Of a stretch of DNA of 64,000 nt, positions 48,470 to 59,800 are shown in pieces. The stretch covers positions 24,848,501 to 24,912,500 of the forward strand of contig JAIVEN010000011.1 of the NCBI GenBank assembly GCA_026686845.1. Direction: 5' to 3'. The notes under the pieces are model-generated. The model was not told the DNA's origin and did not search any database. It was given only the letters and a program-made list of their open reading frames with translations. Numbering within the stretch: position 1 is the stretch's first letter; each line of letters starts with the position of its first letter. The position numbers and the translations under genes are program-made. Origin of the DNA: Adenanthera pavonina. Lineage: Eukaryota > Streptophyta > Magnoliopsida > Fabales > Fabaceae.

Positions 48470-50365
48470 TGTTAGTTTGTTTGGTTACCCAAAAGAAGGG
48501 GGGGTGAATTGGGTGATGTAAGATTTTCACCCTTTTTAGATTACAAGCAAATTCACCAGATGTACAGCAAAACAGGGATGAACATAGAGGGTAGAGTACA
48601 ACATTTAAATGGATAAGATGAAGAGCAATACACATGACTTTATATTGGTTCAGCCCAAACCACTTGACCTACATCCAGTCTCCAAGTCACCACTTAAGAT
48701 TTTTTACTATATCCCACAGATTTGATCGGGGTACCTGTGAAATCTCAGTATATCCCACAAGTTTTATTAGGCACTTGTGAAACCACTCTCCCTACACCCT
48801 TACAAGATGTATAAATCTCTTAGTGTTTCCCTATGCTAAAATTCTACTCAGAATATGTCAAAAAGAAGGATTACAGAATAAGAACTCTCTTTTAGAGTAT
48901 ATGATACAATGAAAATTCACTGAGGTGGGTTTAATAATGATTGTTGACACAAAATGATTTTATGAATTGGAACAGCATTTTGTCACAATTCACTTAAAAT
49001 TGTTGTACAAAAGTTCAAATTAAGTTCTATTTATAGATTTATGGTGAAACTATTCATTAGACACAAGTTCTAGCCATTACTCTGGTAAAAGAGCCGCTCA
49101 ACTACCACATTAAATGCGTATGACAGAAGTTATGCGGATAACCTCCTCAGATTATGTGGATAATTGGTGATCATTGGCTTTTAGTTTCAACATTAGACTT
49201 TGGTTATGTGAATAACCTAGCTAAGTTATGCGGATAACGATTATTCCAGAATAACTAAGTTTTATCATAAGAACATTTTCATGAAAACATATTTAGTTGT
49301 TCGAATAACGTCTAACAAACTTAGATACCTTTAAGAATTATTAGAATAACCTCTTCAGATGTTATTCCTTGTTTGGATAATATTTAATCAGCACAAACTA
49401 AGTTTTTGAAAAATATAGATTATCAGAATAACCTCCCAAAGTTATGTGGATAACGAATTTAACAGAAGGAGGTCGAAGAGTTTTGTAACATACATTATGT
49501 AGATAACCTCCCTAGGTTATGTGGAGCACAAAACAAGTGACATTTACTGTTAAGCCCCTTATGCAAATAAGGTAAGCACCTTATCAGGAAAATGAGCCAG
49601 ACAGAAGTAAGGACATGGTGCAAGTCTTAGTTATGCGGATAATCTCAAACCTTTTCATGAAAATGAAGAGAGAACACTTAGAAATAATATTGAGATTGAG
49701 ATTATGTCCGTATAACTTCTAAGTGTTATGTACATAAGATAAAACTTTTTATGAAAATCATTTTGAAAACATGAGTCAAATATAAAATTCATTTGTTAGC
49801 CATTATTTCTCAATTCTAACATATGCTAACATCATATTTACTTAATCTAATACGTTTAAAACATATGGTAATAAGATTAAGTAAGTTTCAGAGATTATAA
49901 CTACCTCAAGACCTAAATGAGAACAAAATATATCTAATGACTAGGTCTTCGAAGACTGAACTCTACTTTCACTTGGTTAGTTCTTTTTTGGCATGCTCCA
50001 TTTTGATCTTTAATTCTTATAACATTCTTTCTCTTCTTCATTTTTGAGTGAGACACATGTTGATTTCCCTTTCTTTATTCCAATGCTTACTTTTGCTACT
50101 TGAACCATTTTGCATTTAATATATTACATTTACAAATTAAGTAGTTGGTTCAATTTATATATCCAACTTGTATTATAAAACATAAATGATAGTGGATATA
50201 CTTGCACACAACATAATTTATGCATTATAAACTCAATTAAACATGTGTTAGTGCATGTTTTACTTCTATAAAAAATATTATATATGTTAGACACATATGA
50301 TACTTTTGCTTTTTTATTTTTCTATATTTGTCATCGTGAAAACTTATATTACATTAATCCTAACA
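48470..50365 (-). repeat. Copia LTR, right copy (5' LTR)
   Basis: About 1.9 kb, tgttag to taaca. It holds the clearest set of gttatgcggataac palindromes: 49129, 49151, 49203, 49225, 49441, 49495 and 49630, several as pairs 22 bp apart. It differs from the left LTR at many positions, which shows its age. Confidence 0.9.
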
Positions 50366-50370
50366 AAAAT

Positions 50371-50866
50371 TAAATTTTGGTAAAATTAATTTTGCAATGT
50401 GGTTATGGTAAAAATTGGTTTTGAATTAACATGTTTATATTTAGATGATTTATTTGAAAATTGATTTTGACCAAAATGATTATATTTAGATAATTTTAAT
50501 AAAAAACACTTTTAGTGCAATAATTCTTTCCCAACTTTTAATAAATAAATTTTTTCAATATTTATTTAATAAATATATATATATGTGTATGTATGTTTGT
50601 CTAAAGAATTAAAAGTTTAAAATTATTTTTAGTATTTTATTTTCTTTATTTTCATCATTTTAACTCATAATTTTCCTTTAAATTGAGTTTAAACTTTATC
50701 CCATGACTAATTTAATTTTTTTAAACTAAAATTTAATTTGTATTTATTTAATTGAGAACATAATTTATCTAATATAACATTTTCTCATAAGTTATGATTC
50801 ATGAAGACTAAAATTTTGAATAGCCATTTTAATCATTAAATTGGATAAAAGTCTACTGCTTTGTTC
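50371..50866. other. AT-rich DNA between the copia and LINE elements
   Basis: Very AT-rich with a short TATATA tract near 50571. No gene or known repeat was recognised. Confidence 0.5.
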
Positions 50867-52541
50867 CATTTCAAGTCTGACCACCGGCCCATATTACTAC
50901 AAATGACTCATGATGACCAGGTGCAGCATGTGGAGAGACCTTTTAGATTTGTTGCTTCCTGGATTTTACATTCAGATTTTAATGATTTTGTGGCTAAGTC
51001 TTGGGCTAGTGACAGACCTTAGTGTGAAAATATTGATTTATTCACAAATAGAGTTAATGTTTGGAGTGAGGAGGTGTTCGAGCATTTAGGGAATAAAAAA
51101 AGAAGAATTTTGAATAGACTTGATGGGATTAATAAAAAACTTGGTGAAGGAGGGCAATCCTTTTCTCTTGAACAATTGCAAAGGAAGCTTTGGCTTGAAT
51201 TGGAGGAGATTATTCTTCAAGAGGATGTTATGTGGGCGCAAAAAGCTAAGTGTGATTGGTTTTCCTTGGGGGACAAGAATTCTAAATATTTTCATGGTAA
51301 GGCAAATGGACGTAGGAAGATTAATAGAATTGAAATTTTGCAGAATGATGAAGGGGTTTGGATATATGACATGGAGGAAATAAAACAAACTGCCACATCA
51401 TTTTTTATGAATCTGTTTCGTGAAGAGGAAACAATCAAGGGTGCATGGAATTGTGACGTTGGCTTCCCTTGCATTGATGAGGAGAAAATCCGACAGTTGG
51501 AAGTGCCTTTTATGAAGGAGGAGATTGCAAAAGCTTTGTTCAGCATGGGGCCTCTCAAGTCACTGGGTCCTGATGGCCTTAATGCTCTCTTCTTTTAGAA
51601 CCAGTGGGCTACTGTGAGTTCTTCTGTTTTTGATCTTATTACTAAAGCTAGTGTTTGCCCACAGGTTGTTAAGGACATAAATCAGACGTTCATTGTGCTT
51701 ATACCTAAGAAGGAGGTTTCGGAACAAATTAAGGACTTTCGTCCTATTAGTCTTTGCAACGTGATTTATAAGATTACTACTAAAGTCATTGCAAATAGAA
51801 TTAAGCTCATTCTACCTGAGATTATTGCTCCAAATTAATGCAATTTTGTTCCTGGACGGCTTAGTTTTGATAATATTATAGTTGCCCAGGAGGTCATTCA
51901 TTCAATGAGAACTATGAAAATGAGGAAGGGTTTCATGGCCATTAAAATTGACCTTGAGAAAGCTTATGATCGGATCCAATGGTCTTTTGTCATTGATTGT
52001 CTTAAAGAGATCAAGATTCCGGGACAGTTGATCAATCTTATTAATAGCTGTATTTCATCTACCTCAATGCAGATTCTATGGAATGGTAGTAAGGCTGAAT
52101 CTTTCCTTCCAACTAGAGGTATACGGCAAGGGGACCCTCTTTCTCCCTACTTATTTGTGATTTGTATGGAAAAGCTTGCCCATCTTATACAAGCGGAAAT
52201 GAACAAAGGGAACTGGAAGCCCATTCGGCTAAATAGGATAGGACCTCCTATATCACATCTTTTCTTTGCAGACGACTTAATTATTTTTTCTGAAGCAAAT
52301 TTAGAACAAGTCCAGGTAATCAAAAGGTGTCTCACCATTTTTTGTGAAGCATCTGGGCAACGTGTTAGTACTGCAAAAACACGTGTTTTTTTCCCAAAAT
52401 GTAAATCATAATGTGAGAAGCCAATTAAGTGAAGAGTTGGGATTTGTGCGCTCTGCGGACCTTCGAAGGTATCTTGGGGTGCCCCTCCACCATAAACGTG
52501 TAACAAAGGACACTTATCAGTTCATTGTTGATAGAGTGTGA
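50867..52541 (+). pseudogene. LINE reverse transcriptase, interrupted
   Basis: Blocks in order: a linker region (51074-51540) with WAQKAKCDWFSLGDKNSKYFH, then SLGPDGLNALFF, DFRPISLCNVIYKITTKV, AIKIDLEKAYDRIQW, GIRQGDPLSPYLFVICME and the catalytic LFFADDLIIFSEA (about 52260). Stops at 51598 (TAG where ...FFQNQW is usual) and 51836-51838 (TAA where ...APNQC is usual) fit C-to-T changes in Gln codons. Near 52390 a T-run causes a frame change, and the frame then continues as SQNVNHNVRSQLSEELGF. The gene is non-functional. Confidence 0.9.
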
Positions 52542-54136
52542 AAGCGGTTAAGTAGTTGGAAGATTAATTCCTTGTCTTTTGCGGGAAGGAATATTCTTAT
52601 TAAGTCTGTTGTGGCAGCGGCCCCGAATCATGTTATGCAAACGACCCTACTACCTGCTAGCTGTTGTGATGAGCTTGAGAAGAGTGCTAGAAGTTTCGTG
52701 TAGGGGTCGACTCCAGAAAGGAGAAGGACTCATCTGGTGGCTTGGGATCAAGTGTGCAGAAATAAGAGTGTGGGAGGCCTGGGTTTGCGACATACTCGTA
52801 CCCAGAACAAAGCTTTCCTTATAAAGCTAGGTTGGGGGCTTGTTACAAATAGACAGGCTCTTTGGGTGAATGTCGTGAGGGGAAAATATAGATGTGGAGA
52901 GGATTTGTTCCCTAAAATAGAGATGAAGTGTAGCAGATCAAGGGTTTGGAATGGAATTAAGTCGATCTGGAAGAAAACATACAATGGGATGGAGCTAGTT
53001 AAGCGTCATGGCCAGGATACGATTCGCTGGAAGCACGAGAAAAGTGGCAGGTTTACTGTTAAGTCAGCATATGAAATTCTTTCCAATGATATGGCCCAGG
53101 GAAGATCGCTATGGTCAAAAGTGTGGAAAGTGAGAGCTCCACAATGATGTAAGTCACATTTGTGGCTTCTCCTTCATGGAAATCTTCTCACGAATGCAGC
53201 TAAGTTTAGGCAAGGACTCCATCCCAATGATTTGTGTGACGTATGTTTAAGGGAAGAAAGCGCGTTACACATGAGTAGAGATTGTGATCAGGTGCGTGAA
53301 GTTTGGATTAATCTGGGAATATCACTCTCGGATAGAAGGTTCTGGGATAGTAATTTGCAAGAGTGGGTGGCTATTAATCTTGACAACAAGAGACATGTTA
53401 GCCAAAGGAGGTGGAGCGATTTGTTTGGTATTTTGTGTTGGTTGTTTTGGAAGCGAAGGAATGAACGAGTTCATCAAGGGTCTCAGGAACACATCTCGAC
53501 ATGCAAATCGGAAGCTTTTGGCATTTTAGGGTGTATGACGAAGAACTTGTCCAAGATGGCTGGACTAGATCTCAGAGCTCTCTTAAACGATGGTAGAAAT
53601 GTAGGTGATGGGACAGGAGAGGAATGGGTCTCGGTGTATGTGGATGGAGCATGTTCTAACCTGTTTAATCTTGTGGGTTGTGGGGGAGTGATCAAAAGCT
53701 CAAATGGCGAGATTGTGGAAGCTTTTACGCTCCGTCTCAGAGATGGGAATAGCATCACGGCAGAATTATGGGGTTGTCTCATGGGTTTAAGATGTGCCTG
53801 GGATAATGGGTTTCGACAAGTGAGAATCTTTTGTGATTCTACTGAAGTGGTGGAACTGATCAATAGTGGAGGCTCAGAGTTGCATGAGAACTGGGATATT
53901 ATTGTCGAAGTTCAGCAAATGTTGCAGAGAGATTGGATAGCTTGCCTTATGGTTATAGCGAGGGATGAGAATGAAGTAGCTGATTTGTTTGCAAAGGAAG
54001 CCCTTAACCATGGATATGGTCTCCAAGTGATACCCCGAACGCTCGCTTGCGTGAAGATCCAGGAGGCTGGGTTACGTAGTTTTGTGTTTTTGTTAGTTGT
54101 TTTGTTTTCTTTAATTTCTTCCTATCAAAAAAAAGA
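50867..54136 (+). mobile_element. 5'-truncated plant LINE (L1 type with RNase H)
   Basis: Homology begins at the last motif of the endonuclease domain (FKSDHRPIL at about 50868), so the first ORF and most of the endonuclease are missing. The usual cause is incomplete reverse transcription at insertion. Reverse transcriptase, a zinc-binding region and an RNase H domain follow in order, and the element ends in an A-rich tail (tatcaaaaaaaagaaa) near 54136. I could not identify a target duplication. It lies about 500 bp to the right of the copia nest. Confidence 0.9.
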
Positions 54137-54146
54137 AATTTTATGA
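52737..54146 (+). pseudogene. LINE zinc-binding region and RNase H domain
   Basis: The zf-RVT region spans two frames broken by a stop near 53145 (after KVRAPQ). It continues as HLWLLLHGNLLTNAAKF and CDVCLREESALH. The last frame (53160-54146, 328 residues) holds an RNase H domain with its acidic catalytic residues: YVDGACS (about 53636), TAELWG (about 53757), FCDSTEVV (about 53830) and ARDENEVADLFAKEA (about 53958). RNase H would remove RNA from the hybrid during retrotransposition. This domain is uninterrupted, although the upstream enzyme is broken. Confidence 0.88.
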
Positions 54147-55490
54147 AAATTTTATTTTCTCAGCTTTCTCTTTTTTTTCCTCCTTTTTATTGGTTCATTT
54201 TTATATGACTTTATTTTAATTGATCCATCCCACCTCCTTTCCAACTAATTTCACTCAATCAAATTAGCTTTTCTAATGTGTTTGGGTGTCCAGATTCATT
54301 CACGTTAGAAACTCATTTTGGCTCCAGAACTAAATTCTCCTATGAGCAAAGACCCAACTACTTCTCCGTTTTCTTCCTCTATTGCCATCATGATCAGCAT
54401 GTATTTATTGTTGATCATTGGAAGAAATTTATTTTCGCAACAAACTCATATCCACACTCGTTCCTCACCTCATTGATCATGAGAAACAAAGAACGGCTCA
54501 TTTTGGGACGTATACATGGTTTTCAACATGTAAGTCAACAGACCCTAAGTTAGTAGTGGTGCTCGTTACTCCTCATTCATGAAGTCATGTGCTCAAGAAT
54601 TGCGGCGGAGTGGTTTAACATTTAGTTATATTTTAAAGTTGGATCCTAAAATTATATAATGCATATTTTTTTAAAAAACTATTTGTACAAATTTACTTTT
54701 AATTATATTTTTTTAATTTATATGAATTAGTAATTTGTATCTTATATATGATTTAGAATAGTTTTTAATAAATATATAAAAAGTCACATTATTCACATTT
54801 TAATGAGGATAACCTATCACATGTAATTTCATATACGGCCTACCATCTAATTCTTATTGAAACTGGAAAAAGAACTTTTTTTTTATTATTCTCATGAATT
54901 CTTTTGAAAAATAAAAAAATTTCAAAATTTTTATTGTTATTCCACTTTTTCAAACACTTTCCAAAAATAAAATTTCTTTTTTTCTAATAAAAAGAATAAA
55001 ATATTAACACGGAACCCCAATCCTATGTTAACCCTCTTTTTTTGACTCTAAAAAAAAAAAAAGAAAACCCAAGAAGGGTTGGATCAGGAGTATGAGAGTT
55101 GGTTGTCAAAGCAAATTATATTTACAATGTCAGAGATTTGAATAGACACCTTTCTGGAGAGAGGTTTAGCTTAAATACCTATCTTGCCTCGAATTAAAAT
55201 TAGTCATGAGTCTTTATAATCCATGGATATTCGATGCTCAAATAGTTATGAAGAAAAAAGAAAAACCTGAAAAATTTTTCAATCACTTGTTCCCTTTTAT
55301 CGGCCACCATATTGTTCACTGCGCAGTGGTCTCACTGCGGGTAATACGGCGTCGTTCGGCTGATGCAATCTAGTCACTCACTGGCTTCCGTCTTCCTCGT
55401 TTTCTGATATGGGAACTGCTCGGGCTAAATGGCACTCTGTGTAGGAAGCTACGGTTTTTTTTTTTTTTAAATATAAGAAGCGACGGAATT
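54147..55490. other. AT-rich intergenic DNA and presumed PPR-gene promoter
   Basis: No recognised gene. A 91-residue frame at 54278-54553 has no identifiable domain and I do not support it. Composition becomes more balanced from about 55300 ('actgcgggtaatacggcgtcgttcggct'), which may mark the promoter region of the PPR gene. I could not place a TATA box. Confidence 0.45.
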
Positions 55491-56827
55491 TTTGAAGAAG
55501 AAAGAACCAACGAAGAAGAGCAGATTAGAGCGAAGGAGAAGAAAAGAGAGTAAGAGATAAAGAGTAGTTGAGAGAGAAAGCTTCGGAGGGAGAAGTTGAG
55601 TGGCGAGATAGACAGAGCAAAGCATAGCCGTAGGAGCTTAAAAGATTGGAACCCACTTCAGTAAGTTTCATTTCTTTGCCATTTTTCAATTTCTCTGCCC
55701 CCTTTATTTTTCGCTATACAGCATTCTTTTAGACTTCACTTTCACTCACTAATCTCTTCCCCTTAAAATCAAATTTAGAATTTTAAAGTTCAAAGTTTTT
55801 GTTTTGTTTTTTTGTTTTTTTTTTTGGGAAATCGGTCAAATTAATGAGAGCTTGAGGTGGTGCAGTGATGAAATGTTCAGTTCAAGATAAGGGTGGATTT
55901 TGGGACTCATGTTGGTGTTTGAGAAACATGCAAGAATAACTGTAAAAGCTCCATTAATTTGTTTGAGCATGTCAGTGAAGTATTAAAATGATATGCATGT
56001 GAGGAAACTTGAAACAAATGGCATGAAATTCAAATGATTAAGCAAGAATAAAATGGCACTTTAAAGAGAGGGCCAGATTCATTTAAGGCGATGGTCAAGA
56101 GGAATCACGAGAGGCACAGAAATTGTTTTAGTTTATAAAATCACTGCATATGGGCTATATTTCTATGCAAGATTCTATGTTAGATTACTGTTTATGTTCG
56201 CGACTATGTTGGGCTGAAAAGTGCTACATATAGCCAATTTTTTTGAGACCGTGCATTTAAATTCTGCGACTTTTTAGGACAGTCAAAGTTTTGCTCAGAA
56301 AAATCCATTTAAATTTTCAGAATCTTGTAGTCTTGTCTTGGTTTTAAAAGTATTGCACACCGTCAAAGTTTTCTGCAAAAACTTTATGTTTAGATTCTGC
56401 ACAAGACATGCTCTTGTCTTAGATTAGTCTTCTGAAGAAGTGCTGTTTATAAGTGCTAAATTTTGCGCTTAAATTCCTTTTCAACTGTTCTGCAATCCTG
56501 TTTGAAGTGTTGCATGTTGTATTAAAATTCTGTCCCCAAGCATATGGAAGTTCATGGTTCACAATTGTGGTTTAGTTCTTAGGCTCTGCTTCTTGGTTAA
56601 TTTTGGTGTGCAGAAATTTTGTGGTCTGGTCATGAGTTTTAAGATTGATTGTGGATGAATTTAATCCTGCAAACTTGGAGTGTGAATATACGTTTGATGA
56701 CATGGCTGCTTCCTTTATTCACATGATAAAATTCTTTAGCCATCTATAGAGTTAATCAAATTGTCTAATGTGAAATCTCCTCAACTATCTCAGGCAAAGG
56801 GAACCATTTTCCTGCGAAATCCAATAT
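55491..56827 (+). other. 5' leader of the PPR gene with an intron
   Basis: A purine-rich leader (gaagaagaaag..., about 55495-55660) ends at a strong donor, 'cttca|gtaagt' at 55661. The acceptor 'ctatctcag' ends at 56793, leaving 34 leader bases before the ATG at 56828. The implied leader intron is 1133 bp (55661-56793). Splicing is inferred from sequence. Confidence 0.55.
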
Positions 56828-59800
56828 ATGGAGTCTCTCAAATCCTCTTTCCTTTTCTCTCCTCCACTTGTACATCCTTCTTTTGAATTCAATCACACAT
56901 CCTTGAAGAAGAAGCAGCCCCCTAAGATAATGCCCATTCACTCATCAGTCCACCCAGACCCTTGGTCCCCCAAATATGGTGACCCTACTAGTCCCAAGCC
57001 TAGATCCAGAAACCCCAAGAAGCCTCTCTCAGACAACAATGCTCGTCGCATTATCAAGGCCAAAGCTCAGTATCTGAGTGTTCTACGTAGGAACCAAGGT
57101 CCACAAGCACAGACCCCGAGGTGGATCAAAAGGACCCCAGAGCAGATGGTCCAGTACTTGCAGGATGATAGGAATGGCCATTTGTATGGTAAGCATGTGG
57201 TGGCTGCTATCAAGAAGGTGCGAGCTCTCTCTCAAAAAGCAGAGGGAGAGTACGATATGAGAATGGTGATGGGATCATTTGTGGGCAAACTCAGCTTTAG
57301 GGAGATGTGTGTTGTTCTCAAAGAGCAGAAAGGGTGGAGGCAAGTCAGGGACTTCTTTTCTTGGATGAGATTACAGGTGGGTCTCATTTCCTTTCAGTGT
57401 CACCTAGTTTTGATATTTTTCATTACAGGTGTCGATATATTTTTGTATGAGTGTTCTTAAGTAAACCTAAGGCTCTCATAGGTTTGATTCGTGTTAACTT
57501 AATTACCTGATATTTTTTTTTTCTTTTTTGACACAGAATTCACCTGAAATCATTACATTCTGTCATAGTTTTGTTCTTGTTCCCCTTCAAAGCATAGAGA
57601 TTAATGCTATTTAATCATAGTCTGTTTCTTGGACAGTTGTGCTACCGCCCAAGTGTTATTGTCTACACACTAGTATTGCGTGCATATGGGCAAGTTGGAA
57701 AGCTTAAACTTGCTGAAGAGACCTTCTTGGAGATGCTAGATGCAGGGTGTGAACCAGATGAAGTTGCTTGTGGCACCATGCTCTGTTCATATGCCAGATG
57801 GGGGCGCCATAAGGCGATGTTGTCATTTTATTCGGCTGTAAAAGAAAGGGGTATTGTACTATCTGCTACTGTCTTCAACTTTATGTTGTCTTCTTTGCAA
57901 AAGAAATCACTGCACAGGGAGGTTGCAGAGATATGGAGGGACATGATGGGAAAAGGGGTGGTGCCTAATAATTTTACTTATACAGTAGTCATCAGCTCAC
58001 TTGTCAAAGACGGATTGCATGAAGATGCTTTCAAGACTTTTGAAGAAATGAAGGAAGGTGGATTTATTCCTGAGGAGGTAACTTATAGCCTGCTCATTAG
58101 TTTAAGTGTGAAAAAAAGCAATAGGGATGAAGCACTAAGACTATACGAGGATATGAGATCTCGAGGAATAATTCCAAGTAATTACACTTGTGCTTCACTC
58201 CTATCTTTGTATTACAAATATGAGGACTACTCTAGAGCCCTTTCCCTGTTCTCAGAAATGGTGAACAAAAAAATTCCAGCTGATGAAGTCATATATGGTT
58301 TGCTCATAAGAATTTACGGAAAGCTTGGTTTAAATGAGGATGCTCAGAAAACATTTGAAGAGGCAAACCAACTGGGCCTACTGACTGATGAAAAAACGTA
58401 TTTAGCAATGGCACAAGTACATCTCACATCAGGAAATGTAGAAAAAGCCTCGGAGACTATTGAGCTCATGAAGTCTAGAAACCTAGGATTCTCTCGATTT
58501 GCTTATATTGTATTATTGCAGTATTATGTGATGAAAGAAGATTTAATATCTGCTGAAGGAGCATTTTTAGCCCTAAAGGAGACAGGACTACCTGATGCTG
58601 GTTCTTGTAATGATTTGCTTAATCTGTATGTGAAACTTGGTTTGATTGATAAGGCCAAGGATTTTATTGTCCAAATAAGGGAGAATCAGATGCATTTTGA
58701 TGAGAAGCTTTATAATACAGTGATGAAATTTTATTGTAAGGAAGGAATGGTACCAGAAGCTGAACAGTTGACAAAGCATGCGGTAGAGACTGAATCTTCT
58801 AAAGATAATAAATTCTTCCGGGCATTTTTTTGGATTATTTGTGAACACAAGGGACATGAACAATCTGATGATAAACTTATGGACATTGACCAACCTGACA
58901 CTGCAGCTCTTGGGCTACTGCTCAGTTTATATCTGACAAGTGGAAACCATAGCATGACAAAAGTGATATTGAAGTTATTGCTTGATTCTGCTGCTGGATC
59001 AAATACAGTTAATCAGCTTATTGTCAGCTTGATCAAAGAGGGTATGAGGACAACTTATATACACTGTGTATTACATGTAATATGATTTTGGAAAGACCTC
59101 ATTGAGTATGAGGTTTGAAAAATTAAGTAAAGATATGAGAATCACAAAATCCAATATTTATATGTGTGTGTGGGTGTATATTCTATGTATTTTAGAGTGT
59201 GATGTGCTGTGGCCCATTTCTGTGTCTGTGCTTTATAGCATTTGAGTGATATCTTGTTGTTTTCACTTATCCTTGCAGTAAAATTCCTTTACACTTGAGA
59301 TTATTTTATCCAGGAGAAATCAGCAAAGCGGAGTCTCTCAGCCATCAAGTAATAAAGCTTGGATTCAGATTGGAAGATTTCACTGTAGCTTCTTTGATTA
59401 GCTATTATGGCAAACAACATATGCTGAAACAGGCGGAAGATATATTCAGAGAATTTGTGAATTCTCATAGATCTGGTAAACTAGTATATGATTCTATGAT
59501 TGATGCATATGTCAAATGTGGTAAACAAGGGGAGGCATATTCGCTTTACAAGCAAGTAACAGAGGAAGGGCATGATTTGGGTGCTGTTGGAATTAGCATT
59601 CTTGTGAATGCTTTGACTAATGGAGGTAAGACTATAGAAGTGAACTAGGTTCTATCGTTATATTATCTAACATAAACAACACCTCCCTGTGCTCACTTAT
59701 AGTTCAATTAATAAGATGGATTTGTCAAGGCAATCTGTCTTCTCTTGCTTGAACATTTTAACCTGTTAAGTCTGTAAAAAGCTCTGCAACACTGCTTTTT

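Larger units (their letters stand above)
31245..50365 (-). mobile_element. Gag-only Ty1/copia element carrying nested insertions (TSD aaaat)
   Basis: LTRs at 31245-33127 and 48470-50365 start tgttag and end taaca. They are flanked by a perfect duplication aaaat (31240-31244 and 50366-50370). A primer-binding site matching initiator tRNA-Met and a polypurine tract show that the element reads on the minus strand. After removing the inserted solo LTR and chromovirus (33348-45488), the internal region is only about 3.2 kb. It contains gag but no recognisable protease, integrase or reverse transcriptase. The element was therefore a non-autonomous derivative before it was interrupted. LTRs differ at many sites, so it is the oldest layer of the nest. 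Confidence 0.88.

Noticed and set aside
31903..49643. Palindromic repeats considered as a CRISPR-like array
   Set aside because: They lie in both LTRs of a plant copia element, spacers are short and not unique, and no cas genes exist. They are kept only as an LTR motif finding.
50780..54160. Target duplication of the LINE ('aaaatttt' on both sides)
   Set aside because: Eight A/T bases in AT-rich flanks are not significant, and the positions do not fit the element ends well.
54278..54553. 91-residue frame between the LINE and the PPR gene
   Set aside because: No recognisable domain, AT-rich context and no splice partners. Probably chance or a very old repeat.
57377..57460. Continuation of the first PPR exon past 57376
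   Set aside because: It reads through a GT donor into intron sequence. Joining to 57637 restores the conserved family sequence in phase.
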